Shown: positions 34,212 through 42,184 of the stretch, piece after piece
How positions within the stretch are numbered: the stretch's first letter is position 1
Layout of the letters: each line of letters opens with the position of its first letter
Assembly (NCBI RefSeq): GCF_011305535.1
Contig: NZ_CP049905.1
Span: 2,449,501 to 2,513,500 of the forward strand
Reading direction: 5' to 3'
From: Diaphorobacter sp. HDW4B
GTDB taxonomy: Bacteria; Pseudomonadota; Gammaproteobacteria; Burkholderiales; Burkholderiaceae_C
Length of the DNA: 64,000 bases
Position numbers and translations under genes: made by a program
Notes under the pieces: generated by a model
Databases searched by the model: none
The model's input: only the letters and a program-made list of their open reading frames with translations
Told to the model about the DNA's origin: nothing

Positions 34212-36095
34212 ATGTCCAAACCGGCCTTCCGCAATCTGCGCCTGAACACTGTGTGTCTGGCCATCGTCGCCACCACGGCCCTGCCCGCCTTCGCCGTCAA
34301 ACCCGTCTCGTGGGAAGACATCGCCAACGATGCCAAGACCCCCGGCGACGTGCTCTCCTACGGCCTTGGCCTCACCGCGCAGCGCTATAGCCCGCTCAAG
34401 ACGCTGAACACCAAGAACGTGGCCGGCCTCGTTCCCGCATGGAGCTACTCGTTCGGCGGCGAAAAGCAGCGTGGCCAGGAAGCCCAGGCGCTGGTACATG
34501 ACGGCGTGGTCTACGTGACCGCTTCGTACTCGCGCTTCGTCGCCATCGACGCACGCAGCGGCAAGCGCCTGTGGACCTACGAGCATCGCCTGCCCGAAGA
34601 CATCCGCCCCTGCTGCGACGTGGTCAACCGCGGCCCTGCGATCTATGGCGACAAGGTCTACTTCGGCACGCTGGACGCCCGCGTGATCGCGCTCGATCGC
34701 ACCACCGGCAAGGTCGTGTGGAACGAGAAGTTCGGCGATCACAAGGTCGGCTACACCATGACCGGCGCGCCCTTCATCATCAAGGACCAGAAGACCGGCA
34801 AGGTGCTGCTGGTGCACGGCTCGTCGGGTGACGAATTCGGCGTGGTCGGCTACCTCTACGCACGCGATCCCGACACCGGCAAGGAAATCTGGGCACGTCC
34901 GCTGGTCGAAGGCCATGTCGGCCGTCTGAACGGCGAACCCAGCACGCCCACCGGCGACCCGAAGGCACCGACCTGGCCCAACGACCCCAACTCCCCCACC
35001 GGCAAGGCAGAAGCCTGGAGCCAGGGCGGCGGCGCACCGTGGCAGACACCATCGTTCGACGTGGAGACCAACACCATCGTCGTCGGCACCGGCAACCCCG
35101 CGCCATGGAACACCTGGAAGCGCACCGCCAAGGGCGACGATCCACGCAACTGGCCCAGTCTCTACACCTCGGGCCAGGCCTACATCGACCCGACGACCGG
35201 CAAGCTCAAGGGCTTCTTCTCGCACACGCCCAACGATGCATGGGACTTCTCGGGCAACAACTCCGTGCTGCTGTTCGACTACAAGGACAAGGCCACCGGC
35301 AAGACCGTCAAGGCCTCCGCGCACGCCGACCGCAATGGCTTCTTCTTCGTGACCGACCGCGAAAAGCTCGCCAAGGCCGACGGTGGCCATCCATGGAAAC
35401 AGAACGCCATCATCAACGCCTGGCCATTCGTGGACGGCATCACCTGGGCTTCGGGCTTCGACCTGAAGACCGGCCTGCCGATCGAGAAGAACAACCGTCC
35501 GCCAGAGCCCAAGGAAGGCCAGGAAAAGGGCGACAGCATCTTCGTGTCGCCACCGTTCCTGGGCGGCACCAACTGGATGCCGATGAGCTACAGCCCCGAC
35601 ACCGGCCTGTTCTACATCCCCGCCAACCACTGGGCGATGGACTACTGGTCGGAGCAGATCACCTACAAGCCGGGCGCGGCCTATCTGGGTCAGGGCTTCC
35701 GCATCAAGAAGCTGCATGACGACCACGTCGGCATCCTGCGCGCCATCAACCCGCAGACCGGCAAGATCGCATGGGAACACAAGGAGCAGTTCCCGCTGTG
35801 GGCCGGCACGCTCACCACGGCAGGCAATCTGCTGTTCACCGGCACGTCCGACGGCTACGTGAAAGCGTTCGACTCCAAGACCGGCAAGGAGCTGTGGAAG
35901 TTCCAGACCGGCTCCGGCGTGGTCTCGGTGCCGATCACCTGGCAGATGGACGGCGAGCAATACGTCGGCATCCAGTCCGGCTACGGCGGTGCCGTGCCGC
36001 TGTGGGGTGGCGACATGGCCGAGCTGACCAAGCAAGTCACGCAAGGCGGCTCGATGTGGGTCTTCAAGCTGCCCAAGCAAGTGGCCAGCAAGTAA
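34212..36095 (+). CDS. exaA: PQQ-dependent alcohol dehydrogenase, ExaA/PedE type
   Basis: A 627-residue periplasmic quinoprotein with a cleavable signal (ending AFAVK). It has the adjacent-Cys disulfide ring (C134-C135 in RPCCDVVN), repeated tryptophan-docking propeller motifs and a catalytic Asp in NDAWDFSG (about residue 345). Two residues later is Ser, not the second Asp found in lanthanide-type enzymes, so calcium is the likely metal. There is no haem domain, so it needs a separate cytochrome, provided by the PedF-like neighbours. Confidence 0.93.
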   Translation: MSKPAFRNLRLNTVCLAIVATTALPAFAVKPVSWEDIANDAKTPGDVLSYGLGLTAQRYSPLKTLNTKNVAGLVPAWSYSFGGEKQRGQEAQALVHDGVVYVTASYSRFVAIDARSGKRLWTYEHRLPEDIRPCCDVVNRGPAIYGDKVYFGTLDARVIALDRTTGKVVWNEKFGDHKVGYTMTGAPFIIKDQKTGKVLLVHGSSGDEFGVVGYLYARDPDTGKEIWARPLVEGHVGRLNGEPSTPTGDPKAPTWPNDPNSPTGKAEAWSQGGGAPWQTPSFDVETNTIVVGTGNPAPWNTWKRTAKGDDPRNWPSLYTSGQAYIDPTTGKLKGFFSHTPNDAWDFSGNNSVLLFDYKDKATGKTVKASAHADRNGFFFVTDREKLAKADGGHPWKQNAIINAWPFVDGITWASGFDLKTGLPIEKNNRPPEPKEGQEKGDSIFVSPPFLGGTNWMPMSYSPDTGLFYIPANHWAMDYWSEQITYKPGAAYLGQGFRIKKLHDDHVGILRAINPQTGKIAWEHKEQFPLWAGTLTTAGNLLFTGTSDGYVKAFDSKTGKELWKFQTGSGVVSVPITWQMDGEQYVGIQSGYGGAVPLWGGDMAELTKQVTQGGSMWVFKLPKQVASK

Positions 36096-36113
36096 CCCAC
36101 ACCGCAGATCGAC

Positions 36114-36755
36114 ATGAGAAAAACAGCTGCGCTCATCCTCACGTGCGCAGCCGTGACACTGACCGGTATGGTCAGTGTCACGGCATCGGCACAGACACCC
36201 GGCGACAAGGCATCCGGCAATGCAGCGGATTTCGCCACGCCGGCATCCAACGAACCGCAGATCATCAACGGCTGCCCCATCTGGCCCTACACGCGCTGCC
36301 CCGGCGCGGACCTGCGACATGCCGATCTGGTCGGCAAGAACCTGGCAGGTTCCGATCTGCGCGGAGCCGACCTGACACGCGCCGACCTGCGCGGCGCGAA
36401 TCTCGCGGCGGCCAATCTCGAAGGAGCGAACCTCACCGGAGCACGCCTGTCCAAGGCCACAGCCGCCAACACCGACTTCAAGAACGCCCGCTTCATCGGT
36501 GCCGATCTCGAAGGTGCGCGTTTGATGCGATCCGATTTTTCCGGCGCGGAGTTCATCGGCTCCAACCTTGAAATGGCGCGCTTCAATCACGCATGGTTCG
36601 TCGGCACCAAGTTCATCTCGAATGATCTGCAAGAAGCCAAGCTCGCGGCCACCAATCTGAAGGACGCCGTGTTCGAAGGCAACTTCGTGCGCTACACGCT
36701 GTTCCACGAATCGAACATGGAAGGCTGCAAGGGCTGCAAGAAAGAATGGGAGTGA
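36114..36755 (+). CDS. Exported pentapeptide-repeat protein
   Basis: A 213-residue protein with a signal peptide (ends SAQT) and, from residue 57, about 18 A(D/N)LxX repeats such as ADLRHADLVGKNLAGSDLRG, forming a right-handed beta-helix. It ends GCKGCKKEWE. It starts 18 bp after the dehydrogenase stop, so it is in the same operon. Pentapeptide proteins are seen beside several quinoprotein dehydrogenases, but their role there is unknown. Confidence 0.85.
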   Translation: MRKTAALILTCAAVTLTGMVSVTASAQTPGDKASGNAADFATPASNEPQIINGCPIWPYTRCPGADLRHADLVGKNLAGSDLRGADLTRADLRGANLAAANLEGANLTGARLSKATAANTDFKNARFIGADLEGARLMRSDFSGAEFIGSNLEMARFNHAWFVGTKFISNDLQEAKLAATNLKDAVFEGNFVRYTLFHESNMEGCKGCKKEWE

Positions 36756-36760
36756 TCATC

Positions 36761-37231
36761 ATGAAGACGCCACTGCGCAAGTCACTGCGGATCATGGCCA
36801 CGCTTGCCGCTTCGCTGCTCACGGCCCACGCCGCGCAGGCCTACGAAGTCGTCAAGCCGCTGGTCGATACCGCATCGCTGCCCGCGTCCGCCAAGACCTG
36901 GGATGAGCCCAACCCACTGCGCAGCAACAAGGAAGCTGCCGTCATCGGCCGCAGCGCCTTCAATCAGGCCTGCGCGCAATGCCATGGTGCGGACGCCAAC
37001 GGTTCGCGCTCGCCCGCGCCCGACCTGCGCCGTATGGGCCTTGGCTGCAGACGCATTCAGGACGAGGCCCTGCGCACGCGCTGCATGGGCGATGCCGATG
37101 CGTTCTTCATCAAATCGGTGCGCTACGGAAAGCAGAAATTCGGCATCGTTCACATGCCCCCATGGGAAGGCGTTTTGACACCGGATGTGGTCTGGTCGAT
37201 TCGCAGCTTTGTGGAGACCGCACCGAAATAA
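36761..37231 (+). CDS. pedF: c-type cytochrome, PedF-like (copy 2)
   Basis: A 156-residue exported cytochrome with haem site CAQCHG and the PedF segments DTASLPASAKTWDEPNPLRSN and VHMPPWEGVLTPDVVWSIRSF. It parallels the cytochrome at 30416-30949. I start it at 36761, 8 nt after GGGAG; an in-frame ATG at 36746 would add five residues. It follows the pentapeptide gene in the dehydrogenase operon and is its likely electron acceptor. Confidence 0.87.
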   Translation: MKTPLRKSLRIMATLAASLLTAHAAQAYEVVKPLVDTASLPASAKTWDEPNPLRSNKEAAVIGRSAFNQACAQCHGADANGSRSPAPDLRRMGLGCRRIQDEALRTRCMGDADAFFIKSVRYGKQKFGIVHMPPWEGVLTPDVVWSIRSFVETAPK

Positions 37232-37283
37232 AAAAAGAAGAAAAAGCGGTCCACACAGGCCGCTGAAGTCCGTCCGCCAGATC

Positions 37284-37541
37284 ATGAATACCGCTCAGCC
37301 TCTTCTCTCACAACACCTGCGCATGCAATACGAGCCTGCGCAATCCGTCTGGACGCTGCACTCGCCTGAGGGGGCCGTGCAGCTCAACGACAGCGCGGCC
37401 GAAATCATGCGCCGCTGCGATGGCAAACACACCGTGGAAGCCATCGTCAGCGAGCTTGAAGAATTGTTTGAAACCGAGGGCATTGCGCCGCAAGTGCAGT
37501 CCCTGATAGATGAAGGAACACGCCGTGGCTGGCTCATCTGA
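37284..37541 (+). CDS. pqqD: PqqD-like protein
   Basis: An 85-residue protein of PqqD type: MQYEPAQSVWTLHSPEGAVQLNDSAAEIMRRCDGKHTVEAIVSELEELF. PqqD is the peptide chaperone that presents PqqA to PqqE in PQQ synthesis. Here it stands alone; no pqqA, B, C or E is in the window. The ATG at 37284 is chosen because PqqD begins there. Confidence 0.85.
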   Translation: MNTAQPLLSQHLRMQYEPAQSVWTLHSPEGAVQLNDSAAEIMRRCDGKHTVEAIVSELEELFETEGIAPQVQSLIDEGTRRGWLI

Positions 37542-37905
37542 CAAGCTCCTGCAAGTGCGCGGCATCCTCGCCATGCTGTGCGCTGCACTCGTGCTGGTGT
37601 TCGCCTATCAATCCGCCAGCGAAGCGGCCAATGCAGTGTCTGCCAAGCTGCGCACGCAGGATGTTTCCGTGCTCGCCGCCACCTGTGTGACCTGTCACGC
37701 GCCCACGTCGGATGCGGGCGGCATCCCCGCATTGCAGGGCCGCAGCGCCGACGAATTGCTCACCCGTCTGCGCGCCTTCAAGTCCATCGACCCGGCCAAG
37801 GCGACCGCAGCATCGACCATCATGCCGCTGCTGCTGCAGGGCTATGACGACGTGCAGATCGAAGCGCTCGCGCAGTGGTTCGCCACGCGCGCAAAGGCAC
37901 GCTGA
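37525..37905 (+). CDS. Small membrane-anchored c-type cytochrome (FccA-like subunit)
   Basis: About 126 residues with an N-terminal hydrophobic anchor and one haem site in ATCVTCHAP; the C-terminal VQIEALAQWFATRAK is the usual class I helix. I favour the GTG at 37525, spaced correctly after AAGGA; an ATG at 37510 is the alternative. It overlaps the pqqD end and runs directly into the flavoprotein gene. Confidence 0.75.
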   Translation: MAGSSDKLLQVRGILAMLCAALVLVFAYQSASEAANAVSAKLRTQDVSVLAATCVTCHAPTSDAGGIPALQGRSADELLTRLRAFKSIDPAKATAASTIMPLLLQGYDDVQIEALAQWFATRAKAR

Positions 37906-39173
37906 TGCAGCGCAGTCGACGCCAGTTGCTGGGTACCGCGCTGGCGGCTTTGGCTGCTCCCTCCTTCGTGCGAGCGCAGGCCGAATCGGCGCACATCGTG
38001 GTGGTCGGTGGCGGCTTTGGCGGAGGCACGGCAGCGCGTTATCTGCGGCAGTTGGCACCGCAGGTTCAGGTCACCTTGGTGGAGCCCGCACAGCGCTTCT
38101 ATACCGGCCCTTTTTCCAATCTCTATCTCGCCGGTCTGCGCAGTTGGGAGAGCATCGGCCACGGCTTCGATGGTCTGCGCAAAGCAGGTGTGAAGGTGAT
38201 CCACGAACGCGCCGAAGATGTCGATGCAGTCCAGCGCACCTTGAAGCTTTCCAACGGGCAAGTGCTGCGCTGGGACCGCCTTGTGCTCTCGCCCGGAATC
38301 GACCTGCGCTGGAACGCCATCGAAGGGTATGACGAAGCGGCTGCAGAGCGCGCACCGCATGCCTGGAAAGCCGGTCCGCAAACGCTGTTGCTGCGCAAGC
38401 AGATGGAGGCAATGCGCGATGGCGGCACCTTCGTCATGGTGATTCCGGACAACCCGTTTCGCTGCCCGCCCGGCCCGTATGAACGTGCGGCGATGGTGGC
38501 GCATCACTTCAAGCACCACAACCCGCGAGCCAGGATTCTGCTGCTCGATGCCAAGCAGAACTTCTCGAAGAAAGCACTGTTCATGCAGGGCTGGAAGGCC
38601 TTGTACGGCAACATGATCGAGTGGCAGGGCATTGCGCAGGATGGCCAGGTCGTGCGTGTCGATGCCGCGAATCTGGAAGTCGAAACCGTCTTCGGCGCAC
38701 GCCACAAGGCCGATGTGCTCAACGTGATTCCGCCGCAGAAAGCGGGCTTCATCGCCGACCGCGCGGGCGTGACCGACTTGAGCGGCTGGGTGCCCGTGAA
38801 GGGCGAGAATTTCGAGTCCCGGCAGGTCCCCCACATCCACGTGGTGGGCGATGCGAGCTTTGCCGGGCCCATGCCCAAATCCGGCTTTGCGGCCAACAAT
38901 CAGGGCAAGCTGGTGGCCGCCACCATCGCCGCCGATCTGCTCGGGCAGGAACGCCCCACCGCCATGTACGCCAACACCTGCTACAGCCTTGTGGGCCGCG
39001 ACTACGGCATTTCCGTGGCGGGCATCTACCACTCGCAGGACGGCAGGCTGGTGGACATTCCACACTCCGTCGGCATCAGCCCCATGGATGCGGATGACGC
39101 GTTTCGCGCAGCAGAGGCGCGCTACGGCGCATCGTGGTACGCGGCCATCAGTCGGGATATCTGGGACCGCTGA
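37905..39173 (+). CDS. FAD-dependent flavocytochrome c / sulfide:quinone reductase-like subunit (FccB type)
   Basis: A 422-residue flavoprotein with a twin-arginine-like signal (RSRRQLLGTALAALAAPSFVRA), the GGGFGGGTAA FAD loop and two Cys that match the redox pair of FccB: one in PFRCPPGPYE (about residue 187) and one in NTCYS (about 359). FccB oxidises sulfide or sulfane and passes electrons to its cytochrome partner. It overlaps the cytochrome gene by one base (TGATG). Its substrate in this setting is uncertain. Confidence 0.82.
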   Translation: MQRSRRQLLGTALAALAAPSFVRAQAESAHIVVVGGGFGGGTAARYLRQLAPQVQVTLVEPAQRFYTGPFSNLYLAGLRSWESIGHGFDGLRKAGVKVIHERAEDVDAVQRTLKLSNGQVLRWDRLVLSPGIDLRWNAIEGYDEAAAERAPHAWKAGPQTLLLRKQMEAMRDGGTFVMVIPDNPFRCPPGPYERAAMVAHHFKHHNPRARILLLDAKQNFSKKALFMQGWKALYGNMIEWQGIAQDGQVVRVDAANLEVETVFGARHKADVLNVIPPQKAGFIADRAGVTDLSGWVPVKGENFESRQVPHIHVVGDASFAGPMPKSGFAANNQGKLVAATIAADLLGQERPTAMYANTCYSLVGRDYGISVAGIYHSQDGRLVDIPHSVGISPMDADDAFRAAEARYGASWYAAISRDIWDR

Positions 39174-39495
39174 AGCTCAGCTCCGCCCACCGCACCCAGG
39201 CCAGCACATGGCCCAGCTCCGCAGCGCGCAGAAACAGCGTCTGGGCACGCTGCATGTCGCTGGGCTCGCCCAGTCCCCATTCCGCCATGCAGGCCAACTC
39301 GAACCAGGCCGCCGAATCGCCATCGTCAGCAAGGCCTTGCCACAGCGTGCGCGCTTGCTGGTGATAGCCCAGCTTGCAGGCCGCATGGGCCTTGAGATGC
39401 TGTGCGTGCGGCCCATCCGCGTTCGCCACGGTCATCCATGCAGCACCCAGCAAAGTGCGCGGGTGCTGCGTTATCTGTGCCTGATCCAGATTCAT
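39148..39495 (-). CDS. Small Sel1/TPR-repeat-like protein
   Basis: A 115-residue helical protein with Sel1-like pairs, for example WFELACMAEWGLGEPSDMQRAQTLFLRAAELGHVLAW. Its start overlaps the stop of the upstream cytochrome gene (ATGA), and its end overlaps the convergent flavoprotein gene by 26 bp. Function unknown; such repeats bind proteins. Confidence 0.65.
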   Translation of the reverse strand: MNLDQAQITQHPRTLLGAAWMTVANADGPHAQHLKAHAACKLGYHQQARTLWQGLADDGDSAAWFELACMAEWGLGEPSDMQRAQTLFLRAAELGHVLAWVRWAELSFSGPRYPD

Positions 39496-39821
39496 GGCTT
39501 GGTCGAGAGAACAAAGGTGGCGAGCAGCTTGAGATCCGGTGCCTTGAGGCTGGAATGCGCGGGCATGGGAATGCGCCCGTATTTGCCCGTCGATCCCATC
39601 TGGATGGATTGCGACAGCGTGGCCACGGCATCCTTGTCGCCCTTGTACTTTTCGGCGATGGTGGCGAAGGCCGGACCGACGATCTTTTCCTTGGCCGAGT
39701 GGCAGCTGTAGCAGCCGGTCGCCTTCGCCAGATCCGTTGCGGCGGCCACGTCGATATCGTTGGCAGCGGCATGACCCGCCACGCCAGCCATGAGGAAACC
39801 GAAAATGAAAGCAGTGCGCAT
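39492..39821 (-). CDS. Class I cytochrome c (c551/c552-like)
   Basis: A 109-residue exported cytochrome: signal peptide to about AAAND, haem site CYSCHS and axial Met in IPMPAHSSL. It follows the relay hydrolase gene but has its own sigma-54-type promoter. It is a probable electron carrier in the alcohol oxidation chain. Confidence 0.88.
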   Translation of the reverse strand: MRTAFIFGFLMAGVAGHAAANDIDVAAATDLAKATGCYSCHSAKEKIVGPAFATIAEKYKGDKDAVATLSQSIQMGSTGKYGRIPMPAHSSLKAPDLKLLATFVLSTKP

Positions 39822-39868
39822 AGTCGTGGAGCAGAAAGGGTTGAAAAGCTTGTCTTTCCCCTTGCAGT

Positions 39869-39884
39869 GGCAACATCCATGCCA
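39869..39884 (-). promoter_or_regulatory. Candidate sigma-54 promoter of the cytochrome/Sel1 operon
   Basis: Minus strand TGGCATGGATGTTGCC, correct GG-N10-GC spacing, 47 bp before the ATG at 39821. A weak match to the activator site lies at 39949-39965. Confidence 0.6.
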
Positions 39885-39994
39885 ATGCGCTTGCACAGGC
39901 ACGCTCCCTCTGAAGCCGCTGTGCCGCTGTCACATGACACAGCCAAAGTGTTCAAAAATGACGCAGATCAAGCCACACAAAGGCACAGCGACGG

Positions 39995-40978
39995 TCACTT
40001 GGGTTTGGAGAGCGCCTGCTGTTCATAACGCGGATACCACTGCGCCAGACTGCGGTTGAACTCCGCCGGTTGCGCGGCCCAGCCCGCAAAACGCTCGGGA
40101 ATGCGCGTGCGCTGCAGCTCGCTCAGATCGATGCCCTTCTCCGCGCTGTTGCGCATGAGGGCCACCAGCCACTGCAGCCAGTCGCTGGTCTGCTCCATGC
40201 CGCGCGAGCCCTCATGCACGGGGCCGTGGCTGGGCACCACCCATTTGAACAAGCCATCGTCCTGCCATTGCTTGAGCACCTGCAGACTCGCCAGCCACGC
40301 CTCGGGGTCGGCATGCGGCGTCGTCGGCACGCGGTCCGCAAACACCAATCCGCCCGCAAACAGCACGCCCGTCGTCTGATCGATGACGACCAGATCATCG
40401 GCCGTGTGACCATGCATGCGGCGCAACTCCAGCAAGTGACCGCCGAGACGGATCGTCTGCGGCTGGATCACTTCCTGCGCGGGCGTGGCCTGCGTGCCGC
40501 GCATCCAGTCGCCGCAGATCCGATACAGGTTGTCCTCATACGCCGCACCCTCGGCCTTCATGCCGTCGATGCTGCCTTTGAGCGCCTGCGTCGGCTTGTC
40601 GCTCCACGCCGCATTGCCTAAAAAATAATCAGGATGCAGATTGAGATTGAGCACCCGCAACACCGGCTGCTGCGTCACTTTTTCAATCGCCCGCCGCTGC
40701 TGCTCGCCATACAGACGCGACGGGCCGGTGTTGATCACCAGCACGCCCTCCTTGGTCGCGATGAAAGCGGTGTTGATGATGTTGCAGCCATTGGCCCGCG
40801 AGAAATCATCGACTGCACCTTCGATCACCCAGGTGTTCTCCGCAATGCGGCGCGGCTCAAGGCGGTAGTCAAGCGTCTGCACATCCACCTTCGGCGCTGC
40901 GGGGCGCGGAACCTGCGCACGTGCACCGACCGCAGCACCCACCAGCAGCAGAACCAAGGCCGTCTTCTTGCCGATCAT
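39995..40978 (-). CDS. Quinoprotein relay system zinc metallohydrolase
   Basis: A 327-residue exported metallo-beta-lactamase-fold protein. The segments VLNLNLHPDYFLGNAAW, MHGHTADDLVVID and VPSHGPVHEGSRG carry the expected metal ligands, but the first HxHxDH motif is altered to HPDYFLGN. It matches the metallohydrolase described next to quinoprotein dehydrogenases. It overlaps the SoxYZ-like gene (ATGA), so they are co-translated. Confidence 0.82.
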   Translation of the reverse strand: MIGKKTALVLLLVGAAVGARAQVPRPAAPKVDVQTLDYRLEPRRIAENTWVIEGAVDDFSRANGCNIINTAFIATKEGVLVINTGPSRLYGEQQRRAIEKVTQQPVLRVLNLNLHPDYFLGNAAWSDKPTQALKGSIDGMKAEGAAYEDNLYRICGDWMRGTQATPAQEVIQPQTIRLGGHLLELRRMHGHTADDLVVIDQTTGVLFAGGLVFADRVPTTPHADPEAWLASLQVLKQWQDDGLFKWVVPSHGPVHEGSRGMEQTSDWLQWLVALMRNSAEKGIDLSELQRTRIPERFAGWAAQPAEFNRSLAQWYPRYEQQALSKPK

Positions 40979-41781
40979 GACTTCACCTCCGCATCGATGC
41001 GATTGCCATTGTTGTCCTGCCCCTGCAGACGAAACGCCTGCGGGCCTTCCTGCGGCAGCTCGAAAGTGATCAGCGGGTTCTCCGACACCGGCTCGTGCAG
41101 CGCCACGCGCCACCAAAGCTCGCCCCCCGCGTCACGCAACTCCAGCCGCTCGACGTAGAACGCCGGAATGCCCGCGACCAGCCCCGTGTCCATCGGATGC
41201 ATCACGCGCACCCGCAGGCGGCGACTGCCATCGATCACATTGCCGAAAATCCGCGCCTGCACCTGGTTGAGCGTGCTGCGCCACGAACCATCGACACGCG
41301 TCGCCCCCGGCACCGTGCAACCGCCCCCGGCGGCCTGCGCCTGCACACTGCCCACATGCCATTGTCCATCGCGCGTCTGCACCATCGCCCGCACCGGAGA
41401 CGCCTGCTCCAGCCGCATGCGAAACGACAGCATCGGCAGTGCGCGCATGGGCTCGAAATCCAGCACCTCGCGCACCGGATTGCGGTCCACCACCACCCGA
41501 ATGCGCTGCACCCCGCCGCCCACGCCCGCGAGCTTGCGCGCGTCGATCTGCAGCGGCACATTCATCGCGTCATCCGCAAACGGCGGCGTGTGCACGATCA
41601 CCTCGTCCGTGAAACGCACCGGCGCATCGCCCAGATACTGCTTGCGCAGCGTCGGCCATTGCATGGAGCCGAGTGGATCACCGCCCGTGCGATCTTCCTG
41701 GCCAAAGGCATGGGTTGCGCCAAGCAACCCCAGCAACACGATATTCCGACGCGGCACCATCATCATCATCATCATCATCAT
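40975..41781 (-). CDS. Quinoprotein dehydrogenase-associated SoxYZ-like carrier protein
   Basis: A 268-residue exported protein. After a signal peptide (ends AFGQE) a SoxY-like region leads into a C-terminal SoxZ-like domain (VMHPMDTGL and ISG-like segments). A Cys in QAAGGGCTVPG corresponds to the carrier cysteine of SoxY. Start: eight consecutive ATG codons precede the signal; the first, at 41781, follows AAGGGG. The pair with the metallohydrolase is known from other PQQ clusters, where a relay of an oxidation intermediate has been suggested. Confidence 0.8.
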   Translation of the reverse strand: MMMMMMMMVPRRNIVLLGLLGATHAFGQEDRTGGDPLGSMQWPTLRKQYLGDAPVRFTDEVIVHTPPFADDAMNVPLQIDARKLAGVGGGVQRIRVVVDRNPVREVLDFEPMRALPMLSFRMRLEQASPVRAMVQTRDGQWHVGSVQAQAAGGGCTVPGATRVDGSWRSTLNQVQARIFGNVIDGSRRLRVRVMHPMDTGLVAGIPAFYVERLELRDAGGELWWRVALHEPVSENPLITFELPQEGPQAFRLQGQDNNGNRIDAEVKS

Positions 41782-41784
41782 CAC
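41758..41784 (-). repeat. Trinucleotide run: eight tandem ATG codons at a gene start
   Basis: Eight in-frame ATG repeats, preceded by GTG, begin the SoxYZ-like gene. All are possible start codons, and the repeat number can change by slippage without a frameshift. Confidence 0.9.
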
Positions 41785-41826
41785 AGTTGTCCCCTTTGCA
41801 TTGTCTCGTTGGCACAGCCAACGGGC

Positions 41827-41842
41827 TGCAAGACCAATGCCA
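41827..41842 (-). promoter_or_regulatory. Sigma-54 promoter of the SoxYZ-like/metallohydrolase operon
   Basis: Minus strand TGGCATTGGTCTTGCA has consensus elements with correct spacing, 46 bp before the first ATG. Confidence 0.75.
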
Positions 41843-41872
41843 GCCCCGTTTTCTACAGGATTCATGTAAAGC

Positions 41873-41889
41873 TGTTCCAGGCTGGAACA
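41873..41889. promoter_or_regulatory. Candidate activator-binding palindrome upstream of the SoxYZ-like operon
   Basis: TGTTCCAGGCTGGAACA, differing from the site at 27563 only in the central base. It is 31 bp upstream of the -24 element on the minus strand. Confidence 0.7.
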
Positions 41890-41919
41890 CCTCGGCCAGA
41901 AAGGAACCGGTAAAACCTG

Positions 41920-41942
41920 CTTGACTCTGACATGGTGTCAAG
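41920..41942 (+). promoter_or_regulatory. Candidate CueR operator/promoter of copZ-cueR
   Basis: CTTGACTC and GTGTCAAG are inverted (7 of 8 match) around 7 bp, overlapping a -35-like TTGACT; this is typical of MerR-family operators. It lies 45 bp before copZ. Confidence 0.65.
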
Positions 41943-41986
41943 GTACATCATCAGTACATCAGCTATCACCAAAGGAGAAAACCAGC

Positions 41987-42184
41987 ATGCAATACACATT
42001 CCAAGTCCAAGGCATGACCTGCGGCCACTGCGAACGTGCGGTCGTGCACGCCGTGCGCGAAGTCGATGCCGACGCCATCATCAAGGTCGATCTGCCCACC
42101 GGCCAAGTCGTGGTGGAGAGCGAAAAATCGCGCGACGCCGTGGCCAACGCCATCAAGGAAGAAGGCTACACCGTCGCCGCATGA
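41987..42184 (+). CDS. copZ: Copper chaperone CopZ-like
   Basis: A 65-residue heavy-metal-associated domain with GMTCGHC (Cys at residues 12 and 15) and the ferredoxin-like fold pattern. It carries Cu(I) to CopA. The ATG at 41987 follows AAAGGAG. Its stop overlaps the start of the cueR gene. Confidence 0.93.
   Translation: MQYTFQVQGMTCGHCERAVVHAVREVDADAIIKVDLPTGQVVVESEKSRDAVANAIKEEGYTVAA

Noticed and set aside
33993-36707. A 904-codon minus-strand open frame opposite the quinoprotein dehydrogenase and pentapeptide gene
   Set aside because: Spans two certain genes and shows no family signature; a mirror frame.
37284-37541. Complete PQQ synthesis operon
   Set aside because: Only PqqD is visible; no PqqA peptide, PqqB, PqqC or PqqE could be found in the neighbouring frames.
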